A stretch of DNA of 64,000 nucleotides from Agapetus fuscipes (GCA_951799405.1 OX637345.1:1798001-1862000); one strand, 5' to 3'; numbered from the stretch's first letter, positions 30,490-40,464 are shown. Numbers and translations: made by a program. The notes: generated from the letters alone by a model not told the origin.

Positions 30490-30790
30490 CTTAACAACAC
30501 AGATGATAGATGTTTTGCCACGTTATGCGTGTACAGCTCGACGAACCTATTGTGCATGTATGGGACTGGCTAGAGCTTCGTATTTTTACGACGCGGCCCG
30601 ACATAAAGTCTCCGCCGAAACGAGGCTTTACGACCCACTAATACGCCAAACGCAAAATGGCGCAGTATTTCATTTGTTTTGCATGAGGCATGCCACCTCG
30701 TATATTCCCTATTAATACAACCCCCACACCTGAACGGTTCACCGCCCACCCCACAAATGAGACGCACATGCAAAGTTATAAATTGATACG
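30490..30790. other. Unannotated, moderately GC-rich
   Basis: ORFs of ~70 codons on both strands around 30503-30773 have no recognisable motif. Confidence 0.3.
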
Positions 30791-30794
30791 AACG

Positions 30795-31170
30795 TATAGG
30801 TTCAAATGCACGTGTTTTTGTGATTGTGTGCCTTAGAGTGTTTATTTGCTGTGTATGTGTGTGTGTAGACGTAAATGTATGATATTATGTACCAATTCCT
30901 TACTTCTCACACTCTCTGGAAATATCCATTCTAGAGGCGTCTCGTCTAGTCAGGAACACGCGAGAATAGGCCTTGGTGGTAACATATACATATAGACTGC
31001 GGTCCTGTGAAACTTAAGTGATTCATTAACACCTTAGCCTTGAAACCGACAAAACAGAAGTTACAGAATGAACCATATTATGCAATCAACTTGTTAAAAA
31101 ATATATAGCTACTGTGAAATAAATTCAACTGCAATTTTATTAACAGTGAACCCAAAAAAAAGCACAACAG
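30795..31170 (+). repeat. LTR-family copy 3 (forward)
   Basis: Aligns with 33235-33530: GTGTATGTGTGTGTGTAGAC, TTCTCACACTCTCTGGAAAT, CCATTCTAGAGGCGTCTCG, GGAACACGCGAGAATAGGCC, AGAAGTTACAGAATGAACCA. It continues into AAATAAATTCAACTGCAATT and TTATTAACAGTGAACCC, which recur at 34050-34110. The TATA-like element (ACATATACATATAG) is mutated. Confidence 0.55.
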
Positions 31171-31184
31171 TACTATTTTACTAA

Positions 31185-31430
31185 TGATAGGTTGGTGTTT
31201 TGTTTTAAAAATTTGGTACATTTTACCAATGCTAGCCGAGTTTCAGGGAAAAGCGAAAGAAGTTACATGGTTTATGTTCATTTGAGGTTTGGGTTTCAAT
31301 TTGTAGGTGCACTGCACATGCAGCATTCGTAAGCGCGAACTTACACGTGCCTGTTTGTAGGCATCATTCAGTATGAATTTTAAATGTTTATATATATCTT
31401 TGCAACTGGATTATAGATTTATAGATTAGT
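31185..31430 (+). repeat. Diverged LINE-R tail copy
   Basis: GATAGGTTGGTGTTTTGT, GAGTTTCAGGGAAAAGCG, ATGCAGCATTCGTAAGCGCG and a TATAGATTTATAGATTAG end. Confidence 0.65.
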
Positions 31431-31676
31431 TGGTTTTTAGTTATAATAGATCGGTATGAAACTGTAAAACACGATAATGTGAGAGTTATTTTTAATATTT
31501 TCAAAATCCATTTCTAGTATTCATAAGACACATTGTTCCAGTACACATACAAGTTAGGTTTAAGTTAGAATTAGGGTCGTTTGACAATTATGTTAATTTT
31601 TAAAACTGAATAATTTCAAAACTTAATTTAAATCGGATATTTAACGAACCGTTTAAAAAGAACTTACATCATTCTC

Positions 31677-31710
31677 GACGTTTCGTCAGCGACGTAGCCG
31701 ACGTCTTCAG
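31677..31710 (-). ncRNA. Hammerhead-like core downstream of PLE ORF
   Basis: Minus strand: CTGAAGA, spacer base, GTCGGC / GCTGAC hairpin (one wobble) with TACGTC loop, GAAACGTC. It lies ~60 nt after the PLE stop codon, the position expected for the PLE terminal-repeat ribozyme. Activity not tested. Confidence 0.55.
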
Positions 31711-31772
31711 GAGAACATCCTCTCTGCACGACGACTGAGGATGAACTGAATTTGAAAACACTTTGTCACAAA

Positions 31773-32055
31773 TCACTGAGTATTTTTCGAACGAAGGTAG
31801 TAAATAATTATGTTACACATTCCACTTTCATCTTGTTTGTATTCCACGTCACTAGATGTTACTATGTTACCTGTACACACGGCACTAATTATATCATTGT
31901 CTTTGACTTGAAACTTAGGTACTGGTTTCATTAGTGAGTTTAGTGTGGGTTTCCAAATACTGGACAATTTGAAGCTGTCGTCTCTGTTAAAGTTAGGATG
32001 TCTATAAATTTCAATGGCCTCTCTTACAAGTCTGGGAATCAAGATTTTTTTTAGA
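31773..32055 (-). pseudogene. Penelope-like ORF, C-terminal ~90 codons
   Basis: Minus frame: LVREAIEIYRHPNFNRDDSF then KLSSIWKPTLNSLMKPVPKF, ending LRSKNTQ-stop. REAIEI.KHP..-NRDDG..LS..W.P is the usual C-terminal signature of Penelope proteins, just after the GIY-YIG nuclease. The nuclease and RT are lost. The extra N-terminal residues of the open frame (up to 32111) come from the flanking MITE. Confidence 0.75.
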
Positions 32056-32129
32056 TACACATACAAGCACTGCTCATGCGAAATCATCTCTGTTGGAGAT
32101 ACGATAAACAAGCTCTAAGGTGACTCCAT

Positions 32130-32830
32130 ACTAAAAAATGAACTATTGTCTTTTACAAATATCCTGATTTATAACAGCAGCCACTTTTAATTGTGCCAAA
32201 CTGAAGTTGGTCAGAGTTGCTAATAAGGCATCTACCAGTTAAACAAGGAACAAGGAATAACAAGGAGAATAGAGCATAAGGCAGGAAACTGTTTTATCCT
32301 AGAACTGGCATTTCTACTGCCTAAGTGCATGATAAAAGACTGACAAATAAAATGTGAAAGAAAAAAGATTGCTAAAATTGTGAAAGAATGGAATTTAATA
32401 ATAATGTTGTGTTTTTAGGGTTCAAAAAAGGCTTTAAATTAAAAAAAATGGTCCTTTTTCATAGATATTTATTTAACAATTTATATTTATTTTTAACAAT
32501 TCACATTTATGGTTTAGCACTTTACATTTATTTCACAGTTGGTCTTCACTTACATACAATGACTCTCTTGTTCAAAAGCAGAGCGACGTATATTGACTGA
32601 CTCTTGCGAGCCGCTTGCAGCCCTTTATACTCCCAAAGACAGTAGTTACTAGAAGCAAATTTTGCTGGAACACTCCAGAACGACGGACTTCTGCAAGCTT
32701 CGAGTAGGTACATAATTGAAAGGCTCTTTCCTAGGTACCGATAATAATTACTACAATTCTCATAGGTTACTAATACACCTACCATTATATAAACCTACTA
32801 ATATTTATGTAATTGTTATTTACATAACAA
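32130..32830. other. Unannotated AT-rich spacer
   Basis: No repeat or coding pattern recognised. The end (32825-32845) is an AAT microsatellite belonging to the tail of the adjacent SINE-B. Confidence 0.35.
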
Positions 32831-33218
32831 TAATAATAATAATAGGATGATTTATTTGGCGAACGCTGTTTTTGTGTGAATCACACCTCAAGAGAGTTGA
32901 GGAGTGTGATTGTTGGATTTTTCTGTGCTATTACGAGTATGTATCATATGTTGTATTTTGATTATAAATAAATGAAATCTGTTTGAAAAAAAATAACAAA
33001 GTCGTTCCTACTTAAAGCGCCAATTCTCAAGCAAGACCCAGTTGCAAGGCTGGATAGAACTTTGGTGACCGGTCTTTGGTAAATGTATATACATTTTTCA
33101 GCACAGCGAAGAGCATATTTGAAAATATAAATGATACATTTATTCTACTCCATGGGGATTTAAACTCACAACCTTCCATTTACGAGTCCAAAGCGTTACC
33201 ACTAGACTACGGACCGGT
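32828..33218 (-). repeat. SINE-B with D-type tail and internal insertion
   Basis: Minus strand: tRNA-like head GACCGGTCCGTAGTC, B box GTGAGTTTAAATCCCC, body to AATTGGCGCTTTAAG. About 130 bp of foreign AT-rich sequence (32890-33015) replaces the GCGACGACCAAGCTCG segment. The D tail (AGGTGTGATTCACACAAAAA, AATAAATCATCC) and an ATT microsatellite follow. Confidence 0.65.
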
Positions 33219-33234
33219 CTTATCAATAATATCA

Positions 33235-33530
33235 TTAATGTTTGTGTGTGTTCAAGCGCATTTACTGGCTATATATATTTATGTGTGTATAGACGAAAGT
33301 GTTTAACACTTTGAACTGTTGATACTTCTCGTACTCTCTGGAAACATCCATTCGAGAAGCGTCTCGTACGGTCTGGAACATGCGAGATTAGACCTTGGTT
33401 ATATATAAATACGGGCAGCTTTCTGTGAAAGATCAATTACCCTCTTATACCTGAGCCGCGAATACACTAGTGCAGAAGTTACAGAGTTAACCACATGTAA
33501 TCTATTTAATTTTCATTAAAAAAATGTTTT
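33235..33530 (+). repeat. LTR-family copy 4 (forward)
   Basis: Best preserved promoter-like arrangement: CTCTGGAAACATCCATTCGA, GAAGCGTCTCG, GGTCTGGAACATGCGAGA, TATA box TTATATATAAATACGG, then CTTATACCTGAGCCGCGAA and GAAGTTACAGAGTTAACC. The 3' part with AAATAAATTTAACTGC lies separately at 34040-34115. Confidence 0.55.
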
Positions 33531-33596
33531 TATAACATACTTTAATTTTCATTTTTTTTTACTTTACAATACCTAAGCGCTAACGGACTTTAGCCG

Positions 33597-34030
33597 TCCA
33601 TATAATCTAATCTAATCTAAGTTGCAAAGATATGTTACATTGGAGATTCACATTACATGCATTTTAACAACCAGACACGTACAAGTTCGCGCTTGCACAT
33701 GCCGCATGTAAACCTACAACATAAAAACCAAATCTCAAATGGACATGCATCCTGCAACTCTTGTCGTCTCCCTGAAACAGGGGTGACATTGGCAAAGTGA
33801 ACCATTTTTACAGCATGGGTGATCAGCCGCATACCAACCTATAAGTCAAGGAACATATACGACAAATTACATTTTTAAATCAATAAATAACAATATGTAG
33901 GTATGGACATCAAAACTAAAGCAGAAAACAAATTCCAATTTAATAAACCCTAGCCGTCAACATTACAGATCAACCGCCATTTCTTTCTGTCCCTACATAA
34001 TTCTTTCATTTCCTCCAGAGTCATCTTCAG
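33597..34030 (-). repeat. LINE-R 3' end (reverse)
   Basis: Tail block 33597-33855 (minus, ending TTAGATTAGATTATATGG), then a 3'-UTR variant and the last codons of the ORF (ATGGCGGTTGATCTGTAATG, CATTTTC..TCTGGAGGAA). The same subfamily as 44945 and 62010. Truncated at 34030. Confidence 0.7.
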
Positions 34031-34129
34031 ATGGTAACTTTAGAAAATGTAATCTATTTGTTGAAAATAAATTTAACTGCAATTTTATTAAAAGGTAAAC
34101 CCAAAATAAAACATAATAAAATATAGTAT

Positions 34130-34370
34130 TTATTAATAAATTCACTTCTCTTTGTAAACAGTTCGCTACCATAATGGAGATAAATACATAAAGGAAGCGT
34201 ACATACATACGTGGTTGGTTTGCAATGGCCAAGACAAAGTTCGCAACATAAGCAGCATTTGAGGTCGGGTCCACTAATGAACTAAAGCACCAGATGTGGA
34301 CAAAAACAGGAAGTCGGCAACGGAATATAAAACAACCTCTCATTTTAAAACCACGTCCTGCTCTTTAATT
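34130..34370. other. Unannotated spacer
   Basis: A 116-codon minus frame (34343-33993) runs across several unrelated repeats and shows no motif, so it is not called. Confidence 0.35.
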
Positions 34371-34372
34371 CA

Positions 34373-34585
34373 CGGTGCTATTCTTAGACATTTTAGTCGT
34401 CCGTTGAGCCCACGCTTTGACAAACTATTGATGCATTTGTATGAAGACCTGTCAATCCAAGATGGCCGCAAGTAAACAGCTGATTTGAAAAGAATGACCG
34501 TGGTGATGATACTTCCAGCCCAGGCATCATTATGATGTCGAAGCGTGGGCTCAACGGACGACCAAAATGTCTAAGAATAGCACTG
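34373..34585. mobile_element. MITE M1 copy
   Basis: CGGTGCTATTCTTAGACATT left, ATGTCTAAGAATAGCACTG right. Interior CCAAGATGGCCGCAAGTAAA. About 30 bp shorter than 24337-24579; the second hairpin strand is lost. Confidence 0.7.
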
Positions 34586-34784
34586 TTATTAGAGTCTTAA
34601 TTTTAGACCATATCTGGAGCGAGAGCTCCTGCCATACTGTCAAAGAGGCAAAAAAAACACTGTATTTTTGGGTTTTTGGCAAAAACGCAACTCAGCTACA
34701 CATATTGTGTACCTTCTTGCCGCGTTCTCTCCGGAACGGTCGCTTGTGGTGAGAGGAACCCATCTATTAATTTTTACAAAAAAG

Positions 34785-34999
34785 AAAACTTGGCTTATAG
34801 GTTAGTATGAGGCTGACCACCCATACTGTTAAAAATGGTTCACCTTACTAATGTCACCCCTGTTTTAGGGAAGGTCGGCAAAAGTTGCAGGGCTTATGTT
34901 CATTTGAGGTGTAGATTTTAATTCGTAAGTACACATGCACCATTTATCATCTCGAACTTACACGTGTCTGTTTGTAAGCATGCATTTATTTTTTAATAT
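34785..34999 (+). repeat. LINE-R tail copy, 5' part (target of the full LINE-R)
   Basis: TTGGCTTATAGGTTAGTATG to GTAAGCATGCATTTATT. Its last ~25 bp (ATATCTTTGCAACTTAGATT) reappear at 38656 beyond the complete LINE-R. Confidence 0.75.
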
Positions 35000-35286
35000 T
35001 ACGATAATTTTTTTAAAGAAACATTTTTGAAACATAACCTCAACTTTTTTTTGAATAATTTGGAACAAGAACAAAATTAATGGAAAGAAGAAATAAAAAA
35101 TCAAAATTGTATACCTACCTACCTACCTGTAATACCTACCTGATGAACATGGCAGAAGACGTGAAATGGACAATTTACACTTTTATATGGACAATCTATA
35201 TTCTGTTTTAATTTTATGTTTTATAGCTGTATTTTTTATTTGTATTTTTAAACTCACTTTAGTTCTTAACATTTTGTTTTGTAGCA

Positions 35287-38200
35287 ATGGCCACCAACAA
35301 TAATTTTAAATCTGTACATTGTGGAAATGCCACCACTAATTTTCATAGAAAGAATGAATGGGTTTTCGGGACATGGAATGTAAGGAAGATGAATGATTGC
35401 AAGGAGAAAGAAATTATGAATGTAATGAAAGAGAAACGAATAAAAGTAATGGGTGTAACAGAAACAAAAATGAAAGGGAATGGTGAGAAAGTATTAGCAA
35501 ATGGTGAATTGTATATTTGGTCAGGTGTGAAAGATGGGAATGAAAGGCAGGGTGTAGGTGTGATTGTGAGTGAGTGTGTGAAGGGATGCATAGCGGGTTA
35601 CCGAAGAGTTTCTCCCAGGATTTTGGTTGTTAAATTCAAAATTAACAGTTTGAAACTTTTCTTGGTGACCTGTTATACTCCTGTTGATTCAGAGTGTATG
35701 GAGGTGAGAATGAGTTTTTGGAATGAGCTGAATGCGGTTGTGCATGAAAGGAAGAAGAATGAAAACATTGTAATTTTAGGTGATATGAATGGATGGATAG
35801 GTGCGCAGAGGGATGAATGTTTGAAAATTATTGGTCCTGGTGGGAGAGGTGTAGCCAATGATAATGGGCGACATCTGATTGCTTTGTGTGCGGAGCACAG
35901 TCTTTTTGCATCGAATACTTGGTTTCGGCATAAGGATGTGCATCTGTACACGAGGCAGATTGTGGGAAGTCGCACAATCATTGACTACATCTGTGTGGAT
36001 GAAAGACTGAGAGGAGCCGTAAGAGATAGCCGTGTCTACCGCGGGCCTGAAATAGGCAGTGATCACTATCTCTTATGTGCTAAAATAATGCTTGGTGAAG
36101 TAAGAAAGAAGAAACGCAAGAAGCAAGTTAGAATGACTAGAATAAAAGTAGAAAGGCTGAATGAAGAAAATGTGAAAGAGAAGTATGTATCAGAGCTCCA
36201 CAAAATTTTAAGTGTAAATGAACTTGAGAAGAATGTGTGTGGAAAAGATATTGAAAGCATGTGGAAAGATCTGAAGGAAGGAATGATTGAATGTGCTAAA
36301 AAAGTATGTGGGGTAACGAAAGGTGGAAAATTGAAAGGAGATGCCTGGTGGAATGATAGAGTGAAAGAAGCTGTGAAAGTTAAGAAAAAGTGTTATGAAA
36401 ATTGGCTGAATGATAGAAATGATAGAAAGCTAGAAGACGAATATAAGATAGCTAAGAGAATGGCGAAGACTATAATTTATGAAAGCAAGATGAATGAACA
36501 AAGAAAGATTGATGAAAGGATTAACAAAAGTTTCACCGACAGTAAGAAGGAATTTTGGAGGTGGATCAATGCGGATAGAAATAAATCTTCTGCATTGACC
36601 ACTCCGGGAGTCAAAAGTGCTGCCGGTGAGATGGTATGGGAGAATGAAGAAGTATGCAAGAGATGGAAAAACTATTTTCAAGAAATTTTTGGCCAGGGTG
36701 AAAGAAGAATTTATGAACAGACAGATGAAGAGAATGAATTGAAGATTTTGAAAGAAGAAATGAAAGTGTCTATTTCACGTCTGAAGAATGGGAAGTCTGC
36801 TGGGTTTGATGGTATAAATGGTGAAATGTTGAAAGCAGGAGGTGAATGTGTGATAGATTGGATGTTTGAATTATGTAAGCTTTGTGTGAATGCAGGAGTA
36901 GTACCGATGGATTGGAGGAAGGCAGTCATTGTTCCCATTTACAAAGGTAAAGGGGATAAAAAGGACTGTCAGAACTTCAGACCAATCAGTCTACTCAGTA
37001 TACCAGGAAAAGTCTTCTGTAAGGTGATTATAAAAAATGTGATTCTGACTACTAGCAAAAGGGTTTCCGATATACAGTCCGGCTTTATGGCCGGTAGAGG
37101 CTGTGTTGATCAGATTTTCACTCTACGACAACTTGTTGAAAAACAATTGTCGGTGAGGGGGAAACTATTCACGGCCTTTGTGGATCTGGAAAAGGCTTTT
37201 GACTCAGTGGACAGAGGTATGTTGTGGGATGTTTTGAAAGCATACGGAGTGAATGGAGCTCTACTCAATGCGGTGCATGCGAACTATGAGAATAGTATGG
37301 CCTGCATTCGTATTGATGGTGAGTATAGTGAATGGTTTGAAGTTTTTAAGGGTGTAAGGCAAGGATGTGTGATGAGCCCATGGCTATTTAACATAGTCAT
37401 GGACAAGTGTGTTCGAGATGCTAGACTTGATGATTGTGGATTAATGATAGGAGAGAGCAAAGTAAGCGTTCTACTGTATGCGGATGATGCAGTCCTTGTA
37501 TCTGATTCAGCAGTGGAATTGCAAATGATGCTCTCTAGATTGAACGAAGCTTTGAAAGGTAATAATTTGAATTTGAATGCAAGAAAGACGAAAGTTTTGA
37601 TTTTTGAAAGAGATGATGAAAATATGAATTATGAATTTAAAATTAATGGAATGAATGTTGATGTTGTAAATGAGTTTGTATATTTGGGAAGTAAGTTTGA
37701 AAAAGATGGAAGAATGGCCGGTGAATTTGAAAGAAGAATAATGAAAGGCAGGTGTGTACTGGGTGCGACCGCTTGCATCGCCAGGAACCAAAATCTCTCA
37801 AAAAATGTTAGATTGGCGGTGCACGGTGGTATACTAGTGCCAACCTTGATGTATGGAAGTGAAGCCTGGACGGTGAGTGAAAGGGAAATTAGTAAAGTCC
37901 ATACAGTAGAAATGGACTATCTAAGAAGTATGATTGGGAAAAAACGAAGTGACAGGGTGAGGAATGATTTTGTAAGAGAAGAATGTGGTGTAAGGGAAAG
38001 TGTGAAAGTGAAGATTAAAAGAAGTATGTTAAGATGGTTCGGGCACTTGGAGAGAATGAGTGATGAAAGATTGACGAAGAAAGTATATGTTGCTAGAATA
38101 GATGGATGTCGTGGTAGAGGAAGACCGAGAAAAGTATGGAAGGATCAAATCTCTGAAATAGCGAATGAATGGGATATCCAGAGTCATAATAAAAGGAGGA

Positions 38201-38292
38201 CTTGTATGAAAAAGGTTATGACTCTGGATGAAATGAAAGAAGTATGCAAGGACAGGAAGAAGTGGCGGCTAATCTGCAATGTTGATTTCTAA
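35287..38292 (+). CDS. LINE-R endonuclease-reverse transcriptase, 1001 aa
   Basis: Makes the first-strand nick and cDNA in target-primed reverse transcription. AP-endonuclease domain ~27-262: GTWNVRKMN (28-36), catalytic Glu in VTETKMKG (57-64), LVTCYTPVD (126-134), Asp/Asn in ILGDMNGW (163-170), terminal GSDHYLLC (257-264). Basic linker ~270-500. RT ~500-800: LKNGKSAGFDGI (499-510), FRPISLLS (564-571), FVDLEKAFDS (631-640), GVRQGCVMSPWLF (689-701), catalytic YADD (731-734), FVYLGSKF (797-804). C-terminal RWFGHLERM (916-924), RGRGRPRKVW (942-951) and W/C motif at the end. No stop or frameshift. Start chosen as the first in-frame ATG after the UTR, CAATGG context. All catalytic residues visible. 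Confidence 0.93.
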   Translation: MATNNNFKSVHCGNATTNFHRKNEWVFGTWNVRKMNDCKEKEIMNVMKEKRIKVMGVTETKMKGNGEKVLANGELYIWSGVKDGNERQGVGVIVSECVKGCIAGYRRVSPRILVVKFKINSLKLFLVTCYTPVDSECMEVRMSFWNELNAVVHERKKNENIVILGDMNGWIGAQRDECLKIIGPGGRGVANDNGRHLIALCAEHSLFASNTWFRHKDVHLYTRQIVGSRTIIDYICVDERLRGAVRDSRVYRGPEIGSDHYLLCAKIMLGEVRKKKRKKQVRMTRIKVERLNEENVKEKYVSELHKILSVNELEKNVCGKDIESMWKDLKEGMIECAKKVCGVTKGGKLKGDAWWNDRVKEAVKVKKKCYENWLNDRNDRKLEDEYKIAKRMAKTIIYESKMNEQRKIDERINKSFTDSKKEFWRWINADRNKSSALTTPGVKSAAGEMVWENEEVCKRWKNYFQEIFGQGERRIYEQTDEENELKILKEEMKVSISRLKNGKSAGFDGINGEMLKAGGECVIDWMFELCKLCVNAGVVPMDWRKAVIVPIYKGKGDKKDCQNFRPISLLSIPGKVFCKVIIKNVILTTSKRVSDIQSGFMAGRGCVDQIFTLRQLVEKQLSVRGKLFTAFVDLEKAFDSVDRGMLWDVLKAYGVNGALLNAVHANYENSMACIRIDGEYSEWFEVFKGVRQGCVMSPWLFNIVMDKCVRDARLDDCGLMIGESKVSVLLYADDAVLVSDSAVELQMMLSRLNEALKGNNLNLNARKTKVLIFERDDENMNYEFKINGMNVDVVNEFVYLGSKFEKDGRMAGEFERRIMKGRCVLGATACIARNQNLSKNVRLAVHGGILVPTLMYGSEAWTVSEREISKVHTVEMDYLRSMIGKKRSDRVRNDFVREECGVRESVKVKIKRSMLRWFGHLERMSDERLTKKVYVARIDGCRGRGRPRKVWKDQISEIANEWDIQSHNKRRTCMKKVMTLDEMKEVCKDRKKWRLICNVDF

Positions 38293-38407
38293 TGTTGGTG
38301 TATTCATTTGCTACATTTTTTGCATAGGAAATTTTTGACTTTTTTTGTATAGATTTCTTTGTAAGGTTTTGTTCTTTTTTATATTTAAATGTAATTTATT
38401 ATTCATA

Positions 38408-38655
38408 TTCCTTGACTTATAGGTTGGTATGAGGCTGACCACCCATACTGTAGAAAATGGTTCACTTTGCCAATGTCACCCCTGTTTCAGGGAAGGTCGG
38501 CAAAAGTTGTGGGGCTTATGTTCATTTGAGGTTTGGATTTTATTTGTAAGTACACATTCAGCATTTGTAAGCGCGAACTACACTTGTTGGTTTGTGGGCA
38601 TACATCTGAGAGCTTTAAATGAATATATCCTTGCAACTTAGATTATAGATTATAG
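38408..38655 (+). repeat. LINE-R conserved terminal block (reference copy)
   Basis: The 248-bp block TTCCTTGACTTATAGG...TTGCAACTTAGATTATAG, found alone at many other loci. Its start is ~115 bp downstream of the stop codon, not at any coding boundary. Confidence 0.8.
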
Positions 38656-38659
38656 AATA

Positions 38660-39040
38660 TATCTTTGCAACTTAGATTATATTATATTTCAGATTTTTAT
38701 AATACCTAACATTTCATATAAAAAATAATTCTTTTTGAACGTACATCCCTTACAATTTTTTTTTTGTAAATGTACGAAAAACATGGTGTTTCTGCTTCAA
38801 ATTTAACGCTACAAAAGCTTTAAAAAATATATAAAATATACTGTAGAAAAGCAGATTTATTTAGGTAGTACCTCGCATGCTCCCTAACGAGTGCCCACCC
38901 AAGCAAGACCTATTTTCTGCAAGGCTGGACGAACCTTTCCGAGCAACTTTTAATGTAGCGTACACAAATACTCGTCGAAAACATTAGGGATTTATCAAAT
39001 TTCCCCCTCAGACCGGATTAAATGTGATAATCTACAACGG
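38660..39040. other. AT-rich spacer with SINE-B fragment
   Basis: 38890-38945 (CCAAGCAAGACC, TGCAAGGCTGGACGAACCTT) is a diverged SINE-B body on the minus strand. The rest is unassigned. Confidence 0.4.
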
Positions 39041-39044
39041 TGTT

Positions 39045-39670
39045 CCTTAAATAATAGGTTGGTGTGAGGCTGACCACCCATACTGTAAAAGCATGGTCCA
39101 CTTTTGCCAATGCCAACCGAATTTCAGGCAAAGGTGACAGAATTTGCAAGGTTTATTGTCATGTCTTCTTCTTCTCTAGTTTCAATCCTGGGATTAACTT
39201 GCAGAAATTTCTTTCACTCTTCTCCTCCATTCTTCCCTGTCTTGTGCGGATCTTTTAAGGTCTGCATATGATGAGCAGCGCACGTCCACCAACAGGTCCT
39301 CCAGGTATTCTTGGCGTGGGCGTCCCTAGAGTTGGTCCCCTCAGTCATCCCCTCCATTATAGCATGCAAGAGGCCTTCTTGTCGTATTACATGGCCGATC
39401 CATCTTGCACGCCTTTCTGACAAGGTCCTGAGCAGATGCCTTCCTCCTTCGATTCCTTGGAGAACCTCCTCATTTGTAGTGTGGTCTCTCCAGGAAATTC
39501 CTAGTAGTCTTCTATATGAGCACATCTCAAAAGCCTCTTGTCTCCGTTTATCTTTTTGTCATGTAAGTTTTTGTTTATTTGATATGTCCAAACGTAAACT
39601 TACATGTGTTTGCTTGTTGGCGTGCATTAAATATGAGCCTTATACGGGAACACAACTTTGCTACTTCTAA
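39045..39670 (+). repeat. Diverged LINE-R tail split by LINE-2
   Basis: First half to 39164 (AATAGGTTGGTGTGAGGC, ATTTCAGGCAAAGGTGACAG), second half from 39556 (GTCCAAACGTAAACTTACAT, TTGCTTGTTGGCGTGCATTA). The older CATGCAG-type subfamily. Confidence 0.6.
39165..39555 (-). mobile_element. LINE-2 fragment, 9-bp TSD
   Basis: Flanked by TTGTCATGT (39156-39164, 39556-39564). It encodes in a broken minus frame YRRLLGISWRDHTTNEEVLQ, RARWIGHVIRQEGLLHAIME. It is nearly the same as 28967-29330. A one-base loss near 39327 shifts the frame after NSR. GAAGAAG tail at 39165. Confidence 0.8.
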
Positions 39671-39800
39671 TCTAATCTAATCTAATCTAAGGTGCAAGGA
39701 TATGTTACATTGGAGATTCACATTACATGCATTCTCACAACCAGACACGTACAAGTTCGCGCTTGCACATGCCTCATGTGAACCTACAACATAAAATTAG
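39666..39800 (-). repeat. LINE-R tail fragment (reverse)
   Basis: Minus strand TATGTTGTAGGTTCACATGA to a four-unit TTAGATTAGATTAGATTAGA end. Confidence 0.7.
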
Positions 39801-39989
39801 ATTACAGATTTTGCTAATCTTAAATTTTAACCAGTAAACAACGGCAAACTGTATCTTTCTTATTCTTATTATTATCTATTGTTTCTTTCTGTATACACTT
39901 ATAAATTTTATTGTAGGTGGTCTAGTATAATTGATTTCTACTAAATTTTATAGAATCAAAACAATTATGTAGAAATATTGTTTTATTGT

Positions 39990-40150
39990 TACTAGATTCA
40001 ATAACTTTGTCTTACCTGATGATGATCAACATGATCAAAAACGTTTATAATCAATAATTAAAGTTAAAATTATATAATTGTGAAAATAAAACGGCGTTTT
40101 ATTAGAATTTTTTAAAGTTCTATAAAGTGTAAAAGAATTCTTCTTTTTTT
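39990..40150 (+). repeat. Penelope-like terminal fragment
   Basis: TTACCTGATGATGATCAACA, TGATCAAAAACGTTT (degenerate hammerhead-like core), then GTGAAAATAAAACGGCGTTT. The same layout as 43340-43490 and the right arm at 58528-58603. In this copy the GAAA is mutated. Confidence 0.5.
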
Positions 40151-40201
40151 TTAATTAATATACACAAACGCTTAAGATCTCTTGATCATCTTTAGGTAGT
40201 A

Positions 40202-40459
40202 TCTAAATCTCAATCTAAGTTGCACAGATATGTATCATTTGAGATTCATATTAAATGTATTCCCACAAGCAGACACGCATAATTTCGCGTTCACACATGC
40301 CACAATAAGTGGACCTACAATATAAAAAAATTCCAATCTCAAAAGAACATAAGCCCTGCAACTCTTGCCGACCTTCCCTGAAACAGGGGTGACATTAGCA
40401 AAGTGAACCATTTTTTACAGTATGGGTGGTCCGCCTCATACCAACCTATAAGTCAAGGA
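40202..40459 (-). repeat. LINE-R tail copy (reverse), AGTA TSD
   Basis: Minus strand TTCCTTGACTTATAGGTTGG to TTAGATTGAGATTTAGAT. AGTA flanks both sides (40198-40201 and 40460-40463). A full-length solo copy with the common start. Confidence 0.8.
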
Positions 40460-40464
40460 AGTAC

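Larger units (their letters stand above)
31554..32055 (-). mobile_element. Penelope-like element, 5'-truncated, 12-bp TSD
   Basis: 502 bp between two copies of TACACATACAAG (31542-31553 and 32056-32067). Minus strand: ORF end, stop, CCTCAGTCGTCGTGCAGAGA, hammerhead-like core, then a ~110-bp terminal segment. PLE insertions are known to make 10-15-bp TSDs and to carry hammerhead motifs. It is the only copy here with coding sequence attached, and so anchors the identity of the other fragments. Confidence 0.75.
31455..32125. mobile_element. MITE M2 interrupted by a PLE
   Basis: Left half 31455-31553 (AAAACACGATAATGTGAGAG, CATAAGACACATTGTTCCAG). Right half 32056-32125 (TGCTCATGCGAAATCATCTC, ATACGATAAACAAGCTCTAA). 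They rejoin at TACACATACAAG when the PLE is removed. Confidence 0.7.
35000..38655 (+). mobile_element. Complete LINE-R (RTE-like), 3656 bp
   Basis: Bounded by AATAT repeats (34995-34999 and 38656-38660) within an older tail copy. 5' UTR ~287 bp with a TACC run near 35113-35140, a single intact ORF, then a 3' UTR of ~360 bp that includes the conserved terminal block. The end is GATTATAGATTATAG. A single endonuclease+RT ORF, compact length and non-poly(A) tandem tail fit the RTE clade. Structurally it appears competent. Confidence 0.9.

Noticed and set aside
30795..33530. One LTR retrotransposon with LTRs at 30795 and 33235
   Set aside because: The 2 kb between them is a tail copy, a MITE, a PLE and a SINE. 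No gag-pol, PBS or PPT found, so they are treated as separate solo LTRs.
34343..34993. Minus-strand frame of 116 codons around 33993-34343
   Set aside because: Crosses the end of a reversed LINE-R fragment and an LTR 3' piece; no motif.
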